Positions 34,290 through 45,048 are shown, numbered from the stretch's first letter. The stretch is 64,000 bases of DNA from Verrucomicrobiota bacterium (GCA_016871725.1 VHCL01000003.1:1-64000); one strand, 5' to 3'. The notes: generated by a model from the letters alone, not told the origin. Numbers and translations: made by a program.

Positions 34290-34685
34290 GTGACGAACCG
34301 AACCGAAACCCCGAGCGAAAGCCTGATCACCGTGTCGCTTCCCCCGAAGCTCCACTCCGAGGTGGTCGCCTTCCAGCATCGGACCGGTCTGAGCACGCTG
34401 AGCGAGGCCATCCGTCTCGCCCTCGATCGTTACGACGACTCCCGTCCTTCCCTGGAGACCACCCGGTCCCGCCAGGTTTCTTTCCGCGTACCGTCGGAGC
34501 TCCGTACTCGCATCACCCGCCAGGCGCGCAACGCCCGGGTGAGCGTGGGGCGTATCGTCAGGGTGGCGCTTCAGGCGCTGCCCTCAAACCCAACAACGAT
34601 CCAAAAAAAGGACACAACTATGGCTAAAAAGAAGGCTGCTGCTAAGAAGAGCGCCAAGAAGGCCACCAAGGCTAAGAAGAAGTAA
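34290..34685 (+). CDS. Tandem ribbon-helix-helix protein with histone-H1-like lysine tail
   Basis: 131 residues from GTG 34290. Two RHH-type units appear in one chain: residues 12-50 (I-T-V-S-L-P-P then S-T-L-S-E-A-I) and 61-98 (V-S-F-R-V-P then V-S-V-G-R-I-V). Each has the short beta strand, two helices and the central turn of RHH DNA-binding domains, so one chain could mimic an RHH dimer. Residues 111-131 are almost only Lys and Ala, like the tail of histone H1-like proteins. An internal ATG (34620) preceded by AAGGA could give the tail alone. An A AAA AAG heptamer sits at residues 105-107. Could be a nucleoid protein or a regulator. Confidence 0.65.
   Translation: MTNRTETPSESLITVSLPPKLHSEVVAFQHRTGLSTLSEAIRLALDRYDDSRPSLETTRSRQVSFRVPSELRTRITRQARNARVSVGRIVRVALQALPSNPTTIQKKDTTMAKKKAAAKKSAKKATKAKKK
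34604..34610 (+). promoter_or_regulatory. Possible -1 frameshift heptamer in the RHH gene
   Basis: A AAA AAG in the zero frame, the classic bacterial slippery heptamer. A -1 slip would read five codons and stop at TAA 34625-34627, removing the lysine tail. No strong upstream Shine-Dalgarno or close downstream stem is visible. Confidence 0.3.
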
Positions 34686-34743
34686 TTCTTCTTTGTCTTT
34701 TCCGTCCTTCGGGGCGGATGGCGCCGGCACTCCCGGTCATCAC

Positions 34744-34771
34744 AAGGACCCTCGCAAGGGGGTCCTTTTCT
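34744..34771 (+). terminator. Terminator of the tandem RHH gene
   Basis: Stem AAGGACCC/GGGTCCTT with an 8-nt loop followed by TTCTTTTCC. Confidence 0.75.
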
Positions 34772-34847
34772 TTTCCCCGGGGGGTCGCCCGGCGTATTGG
34801 CTTGAAACCGTCCAGCGGAACACGGTTTCTTATGTCCCCTTCTTACC

Positions 34848-36101
34848 ATGAGCACCCCCGCATCCGGCCGCATCACCATCGCCAACGGCAAACTCACCGT
34901 CCCTGACCGCCCGATCATCCCCTTCATCGAAGGCGACGGCACCGGTCCGGACATCTGGCGCGCCTCCGTCCGCGTCCTCGACGCCGCGGTCGCCAAGGCC
35001 TACGCCGGCAAGCGCAAGATCGAATGGCTCGAAGTCCTCGCCGGCGAGAAGGCCTTCAAGCAGACCGGCGACTGGCTCCCGGAGGCGACCCTCACCGCCT
35101 TCCGCGACTACCTCGTCGGCATCAAGGGCCCGCTGACCACGCCGACCGGCGGCGGCATCCGTTCCCTCAACGTCGCCCTGCGTCAGCAGCTCGACCTCTA
35201 CGTCTGTCTCCGTCCGGTGCAGTGGTTCACCGGCGTGCCTTCGCCGGTGAAGAACCCGGGCAAGGTCGACATGGTCATCTTCCGCGAGAACACCGAGGAC
35301 ATCTACGCCGGCATCGACTTCGAAGCCGGCTCCGAGATCGCGCTCAAGACCCTGGAGTTCATCAAGGCCAACTTCCCCAAGGAGTTTAAGAAGATCCGCT
35401 TCGGCGGCGACCAGCCCGGCTCCGTCGGCATCGGCATCAAGCCGGTCTCCCGCCCGGGCTCCGAGCGCCTCATCCGTTCGGCGATCCAGTACGCCATCAC
35501 CAACAAGCGCAAGTCGCTGACCCTCGTCCACAAGGGCAACATCATGAAGTACACCGAAGGCGCCTTCATGAAGTGGGGCTATGACCTCGCCAAGAGCGAG
35601 TTCGGCGCGGTCGAGATCGACGGCGGCCCTTGGTGCAAGATCCCCGAAGGCAAGCCCGGCGCCGGCCTCGTCATCAAGGACGCCATCGCCGACATCACCC
35701 TCCAGCAGGTGCTCACGCGCCCGACCGACTTCGACGTCATCGCCACCCTGAACCTGAACGGCGACTACCTCTCGGACGCCCTCGCGGCCCAGGTCGGCGG
35801 CATCGGCATCGCGCCCGGCGGCAACATCAACTACCTCACCGGCCACGCGATCTTCGAAGCCACCCACGGCACCGCTCCCAAGTACGCCGACAAGGACGTC
35901 GTCAACCCGGGTTCCGTCGTGCTCTCCGGCGAGATGATGCTCCGCTACATGGGCTGGACCGAGGCGGCCGACCTCATCCTCAAGGGACTCAACGGCGCCA
36001 TCGGCGGCGGCCGCGTGACCTACGACTTCGCCCGTCAGATGCAGGGCGCGACCGAGATCAAGTGCTCGGAGTTCGGCGACGCGATCATCGCGTCGATGTG
36101 A
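34848..36101 (+). CDS. icd: Isocitrate dehydrogenase (NADP-dependent)
   Basis: Oxidative decarboxylation of isocitrate to 2-oxoglutarate in the TCA cycle. 417 residues, like E. coli Icd (416). Substrate-site Ser106 in R-S-L-N-V-A-L-R corresponds to E. coli Ser113, the site regulated by phosphorylation there. The A-P-K-Y-A segment carries the Lys/Tyr that favour NADP. A TATGTC sequence 12 nt before the start may be the -10. Monocistronic, with a terminator after it. Confidence 0.96.
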   Translation: MSTPASGRITIANGKLTVPDRPIIPFIEGDGTGPDIWRASVRVLDAAVAKAYAGKRKIEWLEVLAGEKAFKQTGDWLPEATLTAFRDYLVGIKGPLTTPTGGGIRSLNVALRQQLDLYVCLRPVQWFTGVPSPVKNPGKVDMVIFRENTEDIYAGIDFEAGSEIALKTLEFIKANFPKEFKKIRFGGDQPGSVGIGIKPVSRPGSERLIRSAIQYAITNKRKSLTLVHKGNIMKYTEGAFMKWGYDLAKSEFGAVEIDGGPWCKIPEGKPGAGLVIKDAIADITLQQVLTRPTDFDVIATLNLNGDYLSDALAAQVGGIGIAPGGNINYLTGHAIFEATHGTAPKYADKDVVNPGSVVLSGEMMLRYMGWTEAADLILKGLNGAIGGGRVTYDFARQMQGATEIKCSEFGDAIIASM

Positions 36102-36134
36102 ACGGATCCGCGCCGTCACCTGCGCCGGACCACG

Positions 36135-36174
36135 CCGTTGGCGGCCCGTTGGGGCTTGCCAACGGTTTCGTTTT
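36135..36174 (+). terminator. Terminator of icd
   Basis: Stem CCGTTGGC/GCCAACGG with a 15-nt loop followed by TTTCGTTTT. Confidence 0.7.
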
Positions 36175-36203
36175 GGGCGGGAATAAGCCCAATCAAACGC
36201 ACC

Positions 36204-36977
36204 ATGAGACACGCTTTCACCGCTCTCGCTCTCGCCGCCTTCGTCGCCGGCGGCCACGCCCAGGAGGCCTCCGCCGTCGCCCCGGCTCCCGTCCCCGCCG
36301 CCACCTCCGACCTCTCCCTCCGCGGCCTCATCTCTTGGGACGCCAAGAACGTGTTCCGCGGCATCGAACGTTCGGACCGTGACGGCCTCATCCAGAGCCT
36401 CGTCACCCTCGACTACAGCGCCCCCGGCCTGAGCGGCGTCTCGATCTACGGCAGCTTCTTCAACGCGGACTCCCTTGAGCGCACCTACGCCGTCGGCCTC
36501 CGTCGCGATTTCTCCTTCGGCCAGATCGACGTCGGCCACCAGCGCATGACCGCCGCGACCGTCCGCACGATCGCCGCCGACGGTGTGACCCAGATCGACT
36601 CGAACCGCGAATTCTATGCCGGCGTCTCGTGGGCCAACCTTGGCATGAAGCCCTCGACCTATGTCTACTACAGCACCGAGCTGAAGCAGTACACCGTCGA
36701 GATCGCCGGTTCGAAGACTTTCGCCGGCTCGAATGTCGGCCTGACCGGTTGCGACATCGTCTTCCGGGCCTACGCCGGCATCTGCGACGCCTCGACCTCC
36801 GTCCATGCGGCCAAGAACTCCTACGGCTACACCGGGGCGTCCCTGGACGTCACTCGCCAGATCGGCCGCGGCCCGGAGCTGGGCGCCGGCGTCAACTGGG
36901 CCCACAACCGTGATGGCCAGGCCCTGACCAATGGCTCGGTCTTCTGGGGTCGGGTCTACGCCAAGTTCATCTTCTGA
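36204..36977 (+). CDS. TorF-like putative outer-membrane porin
   Basis: 257 residues. Signal peptide to about residue 20 (A-G-G-H-A), a Pro/Ala-rich linker, then an alternating pattern of about ten short beta strands. The segment V-F-R-G-I-E-R-S-D-R-D-G-L-I-Q-S near the start is like the F-R-G-I-S-Q-T-D-X-P-A-I-Q-G signature of the TIGR02001/TorF family of putative porins. It ends in F-I-F, a typical barrel terminus. Two cysteines in the mature part are unusual for a porin and may form a disulphide. Function not established. Confidence 0.65.
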   Translation: MRHAFTALALAAFVAGGHAQEASAVAPAPVPAATSDLSLRGLISWDAKNVFRGIERSDRDGLIQSLVTLDYSAPGLSGVSIYGSFFNADSLERTYAVGLRRDFSFGQIDVGHQRMTAATVRTIAADGVTQIDSNREFYAGVSWANLGMKPSTYVYYSTELKQYTVEIAGSKTFAGSNVGLTGCDIVFRAYAGICDASTSVHAAKNSYGYTGASLDVTRQIGRGPELGAGVNWAHNRDGQALTNGSVFWGRVYAKFIF

Positions 36978-36999
36978 CCCAGGCCGCAGGGCAGGGCGG

Positions 37000-37035
37000 A
37001 GGGAGGCGCGGCCTAGGCCGGTCTCCCTTCTTTTT
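37000..37035 (+). terminator. Terminator of the TorF-like gene
   Basis: Outer stem AGGGAG/CTCCCT with an inner CGGCC/GGCCG stem, followed by TCTTTTT. Confidence 0.7.
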
Positions 37036-37076
37036 GGCCTATTTGCGGCGGGTCCCGGCCGGGGCGCATTCGGGTG

Positions 37077-37105
37077 TTGACGGAGGGGGGTCCTTTCCCA
37101 TGTTC
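37077..37105 (+). promoter_or_regulatory. Candidate promoter of rplM-rpsI
   Basis: TTGACG, 17 nt, ATGTTC, then 15 nt to the ATG at 37121. Confidence 0.45.
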
Positions 37106-37120
37106 CCGCTTTCCCTCTTT

Positions 37121-37552
37121 ATGAAGACCACGCTAGCCAAGAACGTGCAGCTCAAGGACAAGACCTGGTACGTCGTCGACGCCAAGGACCAGGTCCTGGG
37201 CCGTGTCGCCGTCAAGATCGCCAACATCCTCCGCGGCCGTCACAAGCCCACCTACACCCCTCACGTCGACACCGGCGACTACGTCATCGTCATCAACGCC
37301 GACAAGGTCCGCCTCACCGGCTCCAAGGAAGAGGACAAGACCTACATGTTCTACACCGGCTGGGTCGGTACCGCCTACCGCCGCACCGCCGCCGCCATGC
37401 GCGAGCGTCGTCCGGAGTTCCTGGTCACCCACGCCGTCAAGGGCATGCTCCCCAAGAACCGCCTCGCCAACGCCATGCTGACCAAGCTCCGCGTCTACGC
37501 CGGCGACAAGCACGACCACGCCGCCTCCAACCCGATCCCGTTCAAGGGCTAA
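37121..37552 (+). CDS. rplM: 50S ribosomal protein L13
   Basis: 143 residues, the usual L13 length. T-W-Y-V-V-D-A at the start, the L-G-R-V-A segment, R-G-R-H-K-P-X-Y-T-P-H, and K-G-M-L-P-K-N-R-L-A are diagnostic. The ATG at 37121 gives a normal N-terminus. Operon with rpsI 18 bp downstream, the near-universal arrangement. Confidence 0.97.
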   Translation: MKTTLAKNVQLKDKTWYVVDAKDQVLGRVAVKIANILRGRHKPTYTPHVDTGDYVIVINADKVRLTGSKEEDKTYMFYTGWVGTAYRRTAAAMRERRPEFLVTHAVKGMLPKNRLANAMLTKLRVYAGDKHDHAASNPIPFKG

Positions 37553-37570
37553 TCGACCGAATCTTCCGCA

Positions 37571-37969
37571 ATGAGCGCCAAGTCCTCCGCCATCCTCGCC
37601 GTCGGCCGTCGTAAGACCGCCTCGGCCCGCGTCCGCCTTTCCCGCGGCACCGGCTCCATCGTCGTCAACGGCAAGCCCGTCGAAGAGTACCTTTACACCG
37701 AGGCCCTGGTGAAGTCCGCCACCCTCCCGATCACGACCGCCGGCCTCGACGGCCAGCTCGATGTCGTCGTCCGCGTCATCGGCGGCGGCCCCAACGGCCA
37801 GGCCGGCGCCATCTCCCATGGCCTCGCCCGCGCGATCCAGAAGATGGACGCCACCCTCCGCGCCCCTCTCAAGAAGGAAGGCCTCCTCACCCGCGACGGC
37901 CGTATGCGCGAGCGTAAGAAGCCCGGCCGCCCCGGCGCCCGCAAGCGCTTCCAGTTCTCCAAGCGTTAA
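37571..37969 (+). CDS. rpsI: 30S ribosomal protein S9
   Basis: 132 residues. G-R-R-K-T-A-S-A-R-V near the start and the basic C-terminal tail ending F-Q-F-S-K-R, whose last Lys-Arg contacts P-site tRNA. Ends in a strong terminator. Confidence 0.97.
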   Translation: MSAKSSAILAVGRRKTASARVRLSRGTGSIVVNGKPVEEYLYTEALVKSATLPITTAGLDGQLDVVVRVIGGGPNGQAGAISHGLARAIQKMDATLRAPLKKEGLLTRDGRMRERKKPGRPGARKRFQFSKR

Positions 37970-37993
37970 TCCGCGAAGGGACAGGAAACCTCG

Positions 37994-38020
37994 AAGGCCC
38001 CGGCACCCCGGGGCCTTTTT
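37994..38020 (+). terminator. Terminator of rplM-rpsI
   Basis: Perfect 10-bp stem AAGGCCCCGG with a 4-nt loop followed by TTT. Confidence 0.85.
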
Positions 38021-38082
38021 GTTGCCCATTCCGTCCAGTCCAGCCATCAGTTCGTCATCCCAAACCGCCACACTTCCAAGCC

Positions 38083-39132
38083 ATGTCCCCTCACCTGACC
38101 AAGGTCGGTATCGTCGGCGCCTCCGGGTACACCGGGGAGGAGCTCGTCCGCGTCCTGGCCCGCCACCCGCGGGTCCGGCTCGCCGCCGTCTGCTCGCGCA
38201 CCCTGGCCGGGAAGCCCGTGGCCGACGAGATCCCGCGCCTGCGCGGCGTCGTCGATCCGGCGCTGGTCTTCTCCGCCTCCTCGCCCGAGGAATGCGCGAA
38301 GTCCGACGTGGACGTCTGGTTCCTGGCCTTGCCGCACGGCGTCGCCGCCGAATACGCCGCGCCGCTCGTCGCCGCGGGCAAGCGGGTGCTCGACCTGTCC
38401 GCCGACTTCCGGCTCCGCGACCTCGCGCTGTACAAGAAGTATTACGGCCATGACCACCCCGCGCCGGCGCTCGCCGCGCAGGCCCGTTACGTCATCCCGG
38501 AACTCCAGACGGACGACACGTGGAGATCCGCGAAGCTGATCGCCTGCCCGGGCTGCTACCCGACCAGCATCCAGGTGCCGCTCGTGCCGCTCCTGCGCGC
38601 CGGGCTGCTCAAGCCCGAGCCCGGTCGCCTGATCATCAACTCCTACAGCGGCGTCTCCGGCGCCGGCAAGAAGGCCGACGTCGGCTTCCTGTTCTCCGAG
38701 CGGGACAGCTCGATCAAGGCCTACGGCATCCCCGGTCACCGGCATCTCGCCGAGATCGAGGAGCAGTTCGGCGCGGCCGCCGGCCAGCCGGTCGTCGTGC
38801 AGTTCAATCCGCACCTCGCCCCGATGCACCGGGGCATCGCCACGACCATCGTCGTGCCCGCCCCCGGCGTCACCGTCGCCCAGGTCGAGGCCGTCTGGCA
38901 GGAAGCCTACGCCGGCCGCCCGTTCGTGACCTTGCTGAAGTCCGGCGATTTCCCGGACAGCGCCCACGTCGCCGGCACCAACCGGGTCGCCTGCTCCGTC
39001 GTCGCCGACGCGCGTACGGGCAACCTGATCGTCACCTCGGTGATCGACAACCTGCTCAAGGGCGCCGGCGGCCAGGCGGTCCAGAACCTCAACCTGATGA
39101 TGGGTTGGGACGAGGCCGAAGGCCTGCGCTGA
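38083..39132 (+). CDS. argC: N-acetyl-gamma-glutamyl-phosphate reductase
   Basis: Third step of arginine synthesis. 349 residues. N-terminal G-A-S-G-Y-T-G-E-E loop, catalytic Cys158 in C-P-G-C-Y-P-T, and the G-H-R-H segment. First gene of argCJBD: 9 bp to argJ. No Shine-Dalgarno; promoter not obvious. Confidence 0.96.
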   Translation: MSPHLTKVGIVGASGYTGEELVRVLARHPRVRLAAVCSRTLAGKPVADEIPRLRGVVDPALVFSASSPEECAKSDVDVWFLALPHGVAAEYAAPLVAAGKRVLDLSADFRLRDLALYKKYYGHDHPAPALAAQARYVIPELQTDDTWRSAKLIACPGCYPTSIQVPLVPLLRAGLLKPEPGRLIINSYSGVSGAGKKADVGFLFSERDSSIKAYGIPGHRHLAEIEEQFGAAAGQPVVVQFNPHLAPMHRGIATTIVVPAPGVTVAQVEAVWQEAYAGRPFVTLLKSGDFPDSAHVAGTNRVACSVVADARTGNLIVTSVIDNLLKGAGGQAVQNLNLMMGWDEAEGLR

Positions 39133-39141
39133 TCTTTCTCC

Positions 39142-40371
39142 ATGTCCATCGAGTTCACCAATGATTCGCCGGGCGTCACCGACGTGCCCGGCTTCCGCGT
39201 CGGCGCCGCCGGCTGCGACATCCGTAACAAGTCGGCCGACCGGCTCGACCTGACGCTCGTCGTCGCCGACCGGCCGTGCGCCGCCGCCGGCGTCTTCACG
39301 ACCAACGACGTGAAGGCCGCCCCCGTGCGCTTCTGCCAGCAGGTCCTCGCCGTCTCCGCCGACCGGATCCGCGGCATCGTCGGCAACAGCGGCAACGCCA
39401 ACGCCTGCACGGCCGCCCAGGGCGACGCCGACGCCGTCGCGATGGCGAAGCTCTCCGCCGCCGCCGTGGGCGCGCCGGACGACGCCTTCCTGGTCTGCTC
39501 GACCGGCCGTATCGGCGAACTGCTCCCGATGGCCAAGGTCGCCGAAGGCATCAAGGTCTCGGCCTCCCGGCTTTCCCGCGACGCCGCCGAAGGCGTGCGT
39601 TCCGCCAACGCCATCCTCACTTCCGACACCCGCCCGAAGTCCGTCACTGCGCGCTTCGTCTGGGAAGGCAAGACCGTCACCATCGCCGGTATCGCCAAGG
39701 GCGCCGGCATGATCGAGCCCAACATGGCCACCATGCTCGCGTTCGTCTGCACCGACGCCGCCGCTTCGCCGGCCGAGCTCAAGGCCGCGCTCAAGGCTTC
39801 CTCCGACCAGTCCTTCAACTGCGTCAGCGTCGACGGCGACATGTCGACCAACGACACCGTGCTCCTGCTCGCCTCCGGCGTCTCCGGCGTCGCCGTGGGC
39901 GCGTCCGCCCCGGCCGCCCTCCGCGCGCTCTTCCAGGAAGCCCTCGACAAGGTCTGCTTCGCCCTGGCGGAGAAGATCGTGGGCGACGGCGAGAAGATCA
40001 CCAAGGTCGTCGCGGTGGAGATCGAAGGCGCCCGCACCCGGGCCGACGCCGAGAAGATCGCCCGCGCGATCGGCAACTCCCTCCTGGTGAAGTCCTCCTG
40101 GTACGGCGAAGACCCGAACTGGGGCCGCCTGGCCGACGCCGCCGGCTACGCCCGCACGGGCCTGGATGAGTCCAAGCTGGACATCTACTACGACGACGTC
40201 CCGGCCGTCCTCGGCGGGAAGCCGCTGCCGGAGAACAAGCCTCGGTGGAAGCAGGTCGTGAAGGCCGCCCGCTTCGCCGTCCGCCTGAGGCTCAACCTCG
40301 GCGACGCCCGGTTCCGGCTGCTGGCCGCGGACCTCACCGACGGCTACGTGAACTACAACAAGAGCGAGTGA
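39142..40371 (+). CDS. argJ: Bifunctional ornithine acetyltransferase/glutamate N-acetyltransferase
   Basis: Recycles the acetyl group from N-acetylornithine to glutamate. 409 residues. Self-cleaved at the Ala-Thr bond; the nucleophile is Thr197 in P-N-M-A-T-M-L. The G-N-S-G-N-A-N-A segment and the C-terminal Y-V-X-Y-N-X-X-E-like tail are present. Because argJ is here, a separate argE is probably not needed; argA may also be dispensable if the enzyme is bifunctional. Confidence 0.96.
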   Translation: MSIEFTNDSPGVTDVPGFRVGAAGCDIRNKSADRLDLTLVVADRPCAAAGVFTTNDVKAAPVRFCQQVLAVSADRIRGIVGNSGNANACTAAQGDADAVAMAKLSAAAVGAPDDAFLVCSTGRIGELLPMAKVAEGIKVSASRLSRDAAEGVRSANAILTSDTRPKSVTARFVWEGKTVTIAGIAKGAGMIEPNMATMLAFVCTDAAASPAELKAALKASSDQSFNCVSVDGDMSTNDTVLLLASGVSGVAVGASAPAALRALFQEALDKVCFALAEKIVGDGEKITKVVAVEIEGARTRADAEKIARAIGNSLLVKSSWYGEDPNWGRLADAAGYARTGLDESKLDIYYDDVPAVLGGKPLPENKPRWKQVVKAARFAVRLRLNLGDARFRLLAADLTDGYVNYNKSE

Positions 40372-40420
40372 GGTTTTCCGTTTACTCTCCGTCCGCAGTC
40401 CCGACACTCCGTCCCGCAAG

Positions 40421-41302
40421 ATGAGCATTCCCGCCGCCCAGAAAGCCGAGGTCCTTCACGAGGCGCTTCCGTACATCCATAAGTTCCGCGGCTCCACCTT
40501 CGTGGTGAAGTACGGCGGCAGCTTCATGGACGATCCGAATCCGGAGGGCCGCGACCGCGTGGCCACCGACATCGCCTTCCTGGCCGCCGTCGGCATCCAG
40601 GTCGTCGTCGTGCACGGCGGCGGCAAGGCCATCACCCGCGCCATGGACAAGGCCGGCCTCAAGTCGGAGTTCCGCGGCGGCATGCGCGTCACCGACGCCG
40701 CCACCGTCAGGATCGTCGAGGAGACCCTCAACCACGAGATCAACGGCCAGATCTGCGAATCCCTGAAGGCCCGCGGCGCCAACCCGCTCGGCATGCCGGG
40801 CAACCACGTGAACCTCTGCGAGAAGCTCTACGGACGGGACGAGAAGGGCCAGCCCGTCGACATCGGTTTCGTCGGCGACATCAAGTTCGTGAAGACGAAG
40901 CTGATCAAGAAGGCCCTCGCCGACGGCCATCTGCCGGTCGTCTCGCCCATCGCCCTCGACGCCGACGACCAGGCCTACAACACCAACGCGGACGTCGCCG
41001 CCGCGGCCGTGGCGAACTCCCTCCGGGCCCGCCGCCTCATCTTCATGAGCGACGTCCCCGGCCTGCTGGCCGACCCCAAGGACCCGGGCTCCCTCATCGC
41101 CACGCTGAAGGTCAGCGAGGTCGACGAACTCAAGCGCAAGGGCGTCATCGCCGGCGGGATGATCCCGAAGGTCGACAGCGCCGTGAAGGCGCTCAAGGAA
41201 GGCGTCCGTCGCGTGCATTTCATCGACGGCCGCGTCCCGCACGCGCTCCTGCTCGAGGTCTTCACCGACAAGGGCATCGGCACCGAAATCGTCCACGGCT
41301 GA
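40421..41302 (+). CDS. argB: Acetylglutamate kinase
   Basis: Phosphorylates N-acetylglutamate. 293 residues. V-K-Y-G-G near the N-terminus, V-V-V-H-G-G-G-K and the G-M-I-P-K-V segment of the amino acid kinase fold are clear. The length and N-terminal helix resemble the arginine-feedback-inhibited hexameric type, an inference. Its stop overlaps the argD start by one base (TGATG). Confidence 0.96.
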   Translation: MSIPAAQKAEVLHEALPYIHKFRGSTFVVKYGGSFMDDPNPEGRDRVATDIAFLAAVGIQVVVVHGGGKAITRAMDKAGLKSEFRGGMRVTDAATVRIVEETLNHEINGQICESLKARGANPLGMPGNHVNLCEKLYGRDEKGQPVDIGFVGDIKFVKTKLIKKALADGHLPVVSPIALDADDQAYNTNADVAAAAVANSLRARRLIFMSDVPGLLADPKDPGSLIATLKVSEVDELKRKGVIAGGMIPKVDSAVKALKEGVRRVHFIDGRVPHALLLEVFTDKGIGTEIVHG

Positions 41303-42522
41303 TGAACGGCCCGTCCGCAGATCCCACCGCCGCGCGCTACGCGGCCAACGTCGCCCATAATTACGGCGCGCCTCCCATCACGCTCGTGAAGGGGCAGGGG
41401 ACGCTCGTCTGGGACGCCGCCGGCAAGCGCTACCTCGACTTCGCCTCCGGCATCGCGGTCAACGCCGTCGGCCACGCCCACCCGCACTGGGTGAAGCGCG
41501 TCGCCGAGCAGGCCGGCACGCTCGTCCACGTCAGCAACCTCTACCGCAACGAACCGCAGGGCGCGCTCGCCCGCGCGCTCGCGTCGCGCTGCGGCCCCGG
41601 CCGCGTGATCTTCTGCAACAGCGGCGCCGAAGCCAACGAAGGCCTGCTCAAGCTCGCCCGGCTGCACGGCCAGCGCAAGTCCGGCGCGGAAGGCGCCTGC
41701 ATCGGCGTCGTCGTGGCGGAGAAGGCTTTCCACGGCCGGACCTTCGGCGGCATGTCCGCCACGCCGCAGGAGAAGATCCAGAAGGGCTTCCGTCCGCTGC
41801 TCGCCGGCTTCGCCGCCGTCCCGCTCAACGACCTCGCCGCCTGGGACCAGGCCATCGACGCCCGGACCACCGCCGCCGTGCTTATCGAATCGATCCAGGG
41901 CGAAGGCGGCGTGAATCCCGCCACGCCGGAATTCCTCCGCGGGGTCGAGAAGCTCTGCCGCGAGCGCAACGTCCTGTTCATGATCGACGAGATCCAGTGC
42001 GGCATCGGCCGTACCGGCAGGTTCTTCGCCTACGAGCATGCCGGCGTGAAGCCCGACGCGATCGCCATGGCCAAGGGCCTCGGCGGCGGCTTCCCCATCG
42101 GCGCGATCTGGATGGCGCCTCCGCACGACGACCTTTTCCAGGCCGGTTCGCACGGCACCACGTTCGGCGGCGGCCCCCTCGCGGCGACCGCCGGGCTGGC
42201 CGTCCTCGAGATCCTCGAATCGGAGCAGCTCGTCGCCAAGGTCGCCGAACGCTCCGTCGCCTGGCATGCCGCGCTGCGCGAGCTGGTCGCCCTCCGCCCT
42301 GACCTCGTCAAGGAAGTCCGCGGCGCCGGTTACATGGTCGGCGTCATCCTGCACGTCGACCCGCTCCCGGTCGTGGCCGCCCTCCGTGAGGCCGGCCTCC
42401 TCACCGCGCCGGCGGGCGGCGTGGCCGTGCGCCTGCTTCCGCCGCTGAACGCCTCCGTGGCGGAACTGACGGAAGCCGTGACGATCCTGCGTCAGGTCCT
42501 GGGCAGCTGGAAGGCCGCCTGA
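41302..42522 (+). CDS. argD: Acetylornithine aminotransferase
   Basis: PLP aminotransferase, 406 residues. N-S-G-A-E-A-N-E binds the PLP phosphate region, G-E-G-G-V and I-D-E-I-Q-C-G-I-G-R-T-G precede the PLP lysine, Lys258 in A-K-G-L-G-G-G-F-P-I-G. Translation probably coupled to argB through the TGATG overlap. May also serve lysine synthesis, as in other bacteria. Confidence 0.95.
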   Translation: MNGPSADPTAARYAANVAHNYGAPPITLVKGQGTLVWDAAGKRYLDFASGIAVNAVGHAHPHWVKRVAEQAGTLVHVSNLYRNEPQGALARALASRCGPGRVIFCNSGAEANEGLLKLARLHGQRKSGAEGACIGVVVAEKAFHGRTFGGMSATPQEKIQKGFRPLLAGFAAVPLNDLAAWDQAIDARTTAAVLIESIQGEGGVNPATPEFLRGVEKLCRERNVLFMIDEIQCGIGRTGRFFAYEHAGVKPDAIAMAKGLGGGFPIGAIWMAPPHDDLFQAGSHGTTFGGGPLAATAGLAVLEILESEQLVAKVAERSVAWHAALRELVALRPDLVKEVRGAGYMVGVILHVDPLPVVAALREAGLLTAPAGGVAVRLLPPLNASVAELTEAVTILRQVLGSWKAA

Positions 42523-42546
42523 GCGGTTTTCCGCCCCTATTTTCCG

Positions 42547-42575
42547 CTGTCCAAACGGGAACGGAGGGCTATGTT
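42547..42575 (+). promoter_or_regulatory. Candidate promoter of argF-argG
   Basis: CTGTCC, 17 nt, TATGTT, in the 68-bp gap before argF, which starts 15 nt beyond the -10. It suggests argFG can be transcribed apart from argCJBD. Confidence 0.4.
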
Positions 42576-42590
42576 CGAACGCTTTCCGAG

Positions 42591-43538
42591 ATGCGTCATT
42601 TCCTGAAGGAGACCGACCTGAGCCCGGCCGAGACGGCCCAGGTCTTCGCCGCCGCCGCGGCCCTCAAGTCCGCCCGAGGCCAGTCCGCCGGCGCCGCCCT
42701 CGCGCACCAGTCCTGGGGCCTGATGTTCTTCAAGAAGAGCACCCGCACCCGCGTCTCCTTCCAGGTCGGCGTCCATGAGCTCGGCGGCCAGCCGGTGATG
42801 CTCAACGCCGACGACCTGCAGCTCTCCCGCGGCGAGACCGTCGCCGATACCGCGCGCGTCCTCTCCCGTTACCTCCATGGCATGGTCATCCGTTGCCACG
42901 AGCACAGCCTGCTCGAGGAGTTCGCCCGCTGCGGCACGATGCCGGTGGTCAACGCGCTGTCCGACTTCCTGCACCCGTGCCAGTTCCTGACGGACATGTT
43001 CACGCTGGCCGAGCGTTACGCGCCCGGCCGCCCGGAGCAGTACGCCGCCTCGCTGAAGGGCAAGAAGGTCGCCTTCCTCGGCGACACCGCCTGCAACATG
43101 GCCAACTCCTTCGTGCTCGGCGGCGCCGCCCTCGGCGTCGAGGTCGCGCTCGCCGGCCCCGCCGGGCATGAGCCCGGCGCCGAGATCCGCGCCCAGCTGA
43201 AGAAGGACGGCCTCGCCGAGAGCTTCACCTTCTCGACCGACCCCGCCGCCGCCGTCAAGGGCGCCGACATGGTCTACACCGACGTCTGGGTGAGCATGGG
43301 CATGGAGGCCGAGAAGGCCGAGCGCCTGCGCACCATGCAGCCTTACCAGGTCAACGCGAAGCTGATGTCCCTGGCCAAGCCCTCGGCCCACTTCATGCAC
43401 TGCCTCCCGGCCCACCCCGGCGAGGAGGTCTCGGCCGAAGTGCTCGCCAGCAAGCAGAGCATCATCTTCGACCAGGCCGAGAACCGCCTGCACGTGCAGA
43501 AGGCCATCCTCGCGCACCTCGCCGCCCGTCGCGGCTGA
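42591..43538 (+). CDS. argF: Ornithine carbamoyltransferase
   Basis: Makes citrulline from ornithine and carbamoyl phosphate. 315 residues. Carbamoyl-phosphate motif S50-T-R-T-R54, H-P-C-Q, and ornithine motif M-H-C-L-P-A-H. No sign of the acetylornithine-type variant motif, so the standard substrate is expected. argG begins 18 bp downstream. Confidence 0.95.
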   Translation: MRHFLKETDLSPAETAQVFAAAAALKSARGQSAGAALAHQSWGLMFFKKSTRTRVSFQVGVHELGGQPVMLNADDLQLSRGETVADTARVLSRYLHGMVIRCHEHSLLEEFARCGTMPVVNALSDFLHPCQFLTDMFTLAERYAPGRPEQYAASLKGKKVAFLGDTACNMANSFVLGGAALGVEVALAGPAGHEPGAEIRAQLKKDGLAESFTFSTDPAAAVKGADMVYTDVWVSMGMEAEKAERLRTMQPYQVNAKLMSLAKPSAHFMHCLPAHPGEEVSAEVLASKQSIIFDQAENRLHVQKAILAHLAARRG

Positions 43539-43556
43539 TTTTCCCATACCACTACC

Positions 43557-44813
<1,257 letters not shown>

Positions 44814-44835
44814 GTCCGGTCCGGTCAGGCAAAGC

Positions 44836-44867
44836 GAAGGGCGTCCCGGTCGGGACGCCCTTCTTGT
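44836..44867 (+). terminator. Terminator of argG
   Basis: Perfect 12-bp stem GAAGGGCGTCCC with a GGTC loop, then TTGTTG. It lies 6 bp from the convergent tRNA-Cys 3' end. Confidence 0.8.
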
Positions 44868-44873
44868 TGAAAC

Positions 44874-44948
44874 TGGAGGCGCGGGTCGGAATTGAACCGA
44901 CGCATGGGGCTTTTGCAGAGCCCGGCCTTACCACTTGGCTACCGCGCC
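44874..44948 (-). tRNA. tRNA-Cys (GCA)
   Basis: Minus strand. Acceptor GGCGCGG/CCGCGCC, anticodon loop CTGCAAA giving GCA, T-loop TTCAATT, discriminator U73 (a Cys identity base) and encoded CCA. Confidence 0.95.
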
Positions 44949-45013
44949 TGAAGACTGACTGGTCCCGAAAATGCCTCCTCGGGGACGGCGTTTCAAGGGT
45001 TTTGTGCGAGGGC

Positions 45014-45042
45014 TTCCCTTTGGGCGATTTCTCGCCTAATAA
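45014..45042 (+). promoter_or_regulatory. Candidate leaderless promoter of ispF
   Basis: TTCCCT, 17 nt, TAATAA, then 6 nt to the ATG at 45049. The -10 is one of the best in the window. Confidence 0.55.
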
Positions 45043-45048
45043 CCCCCT

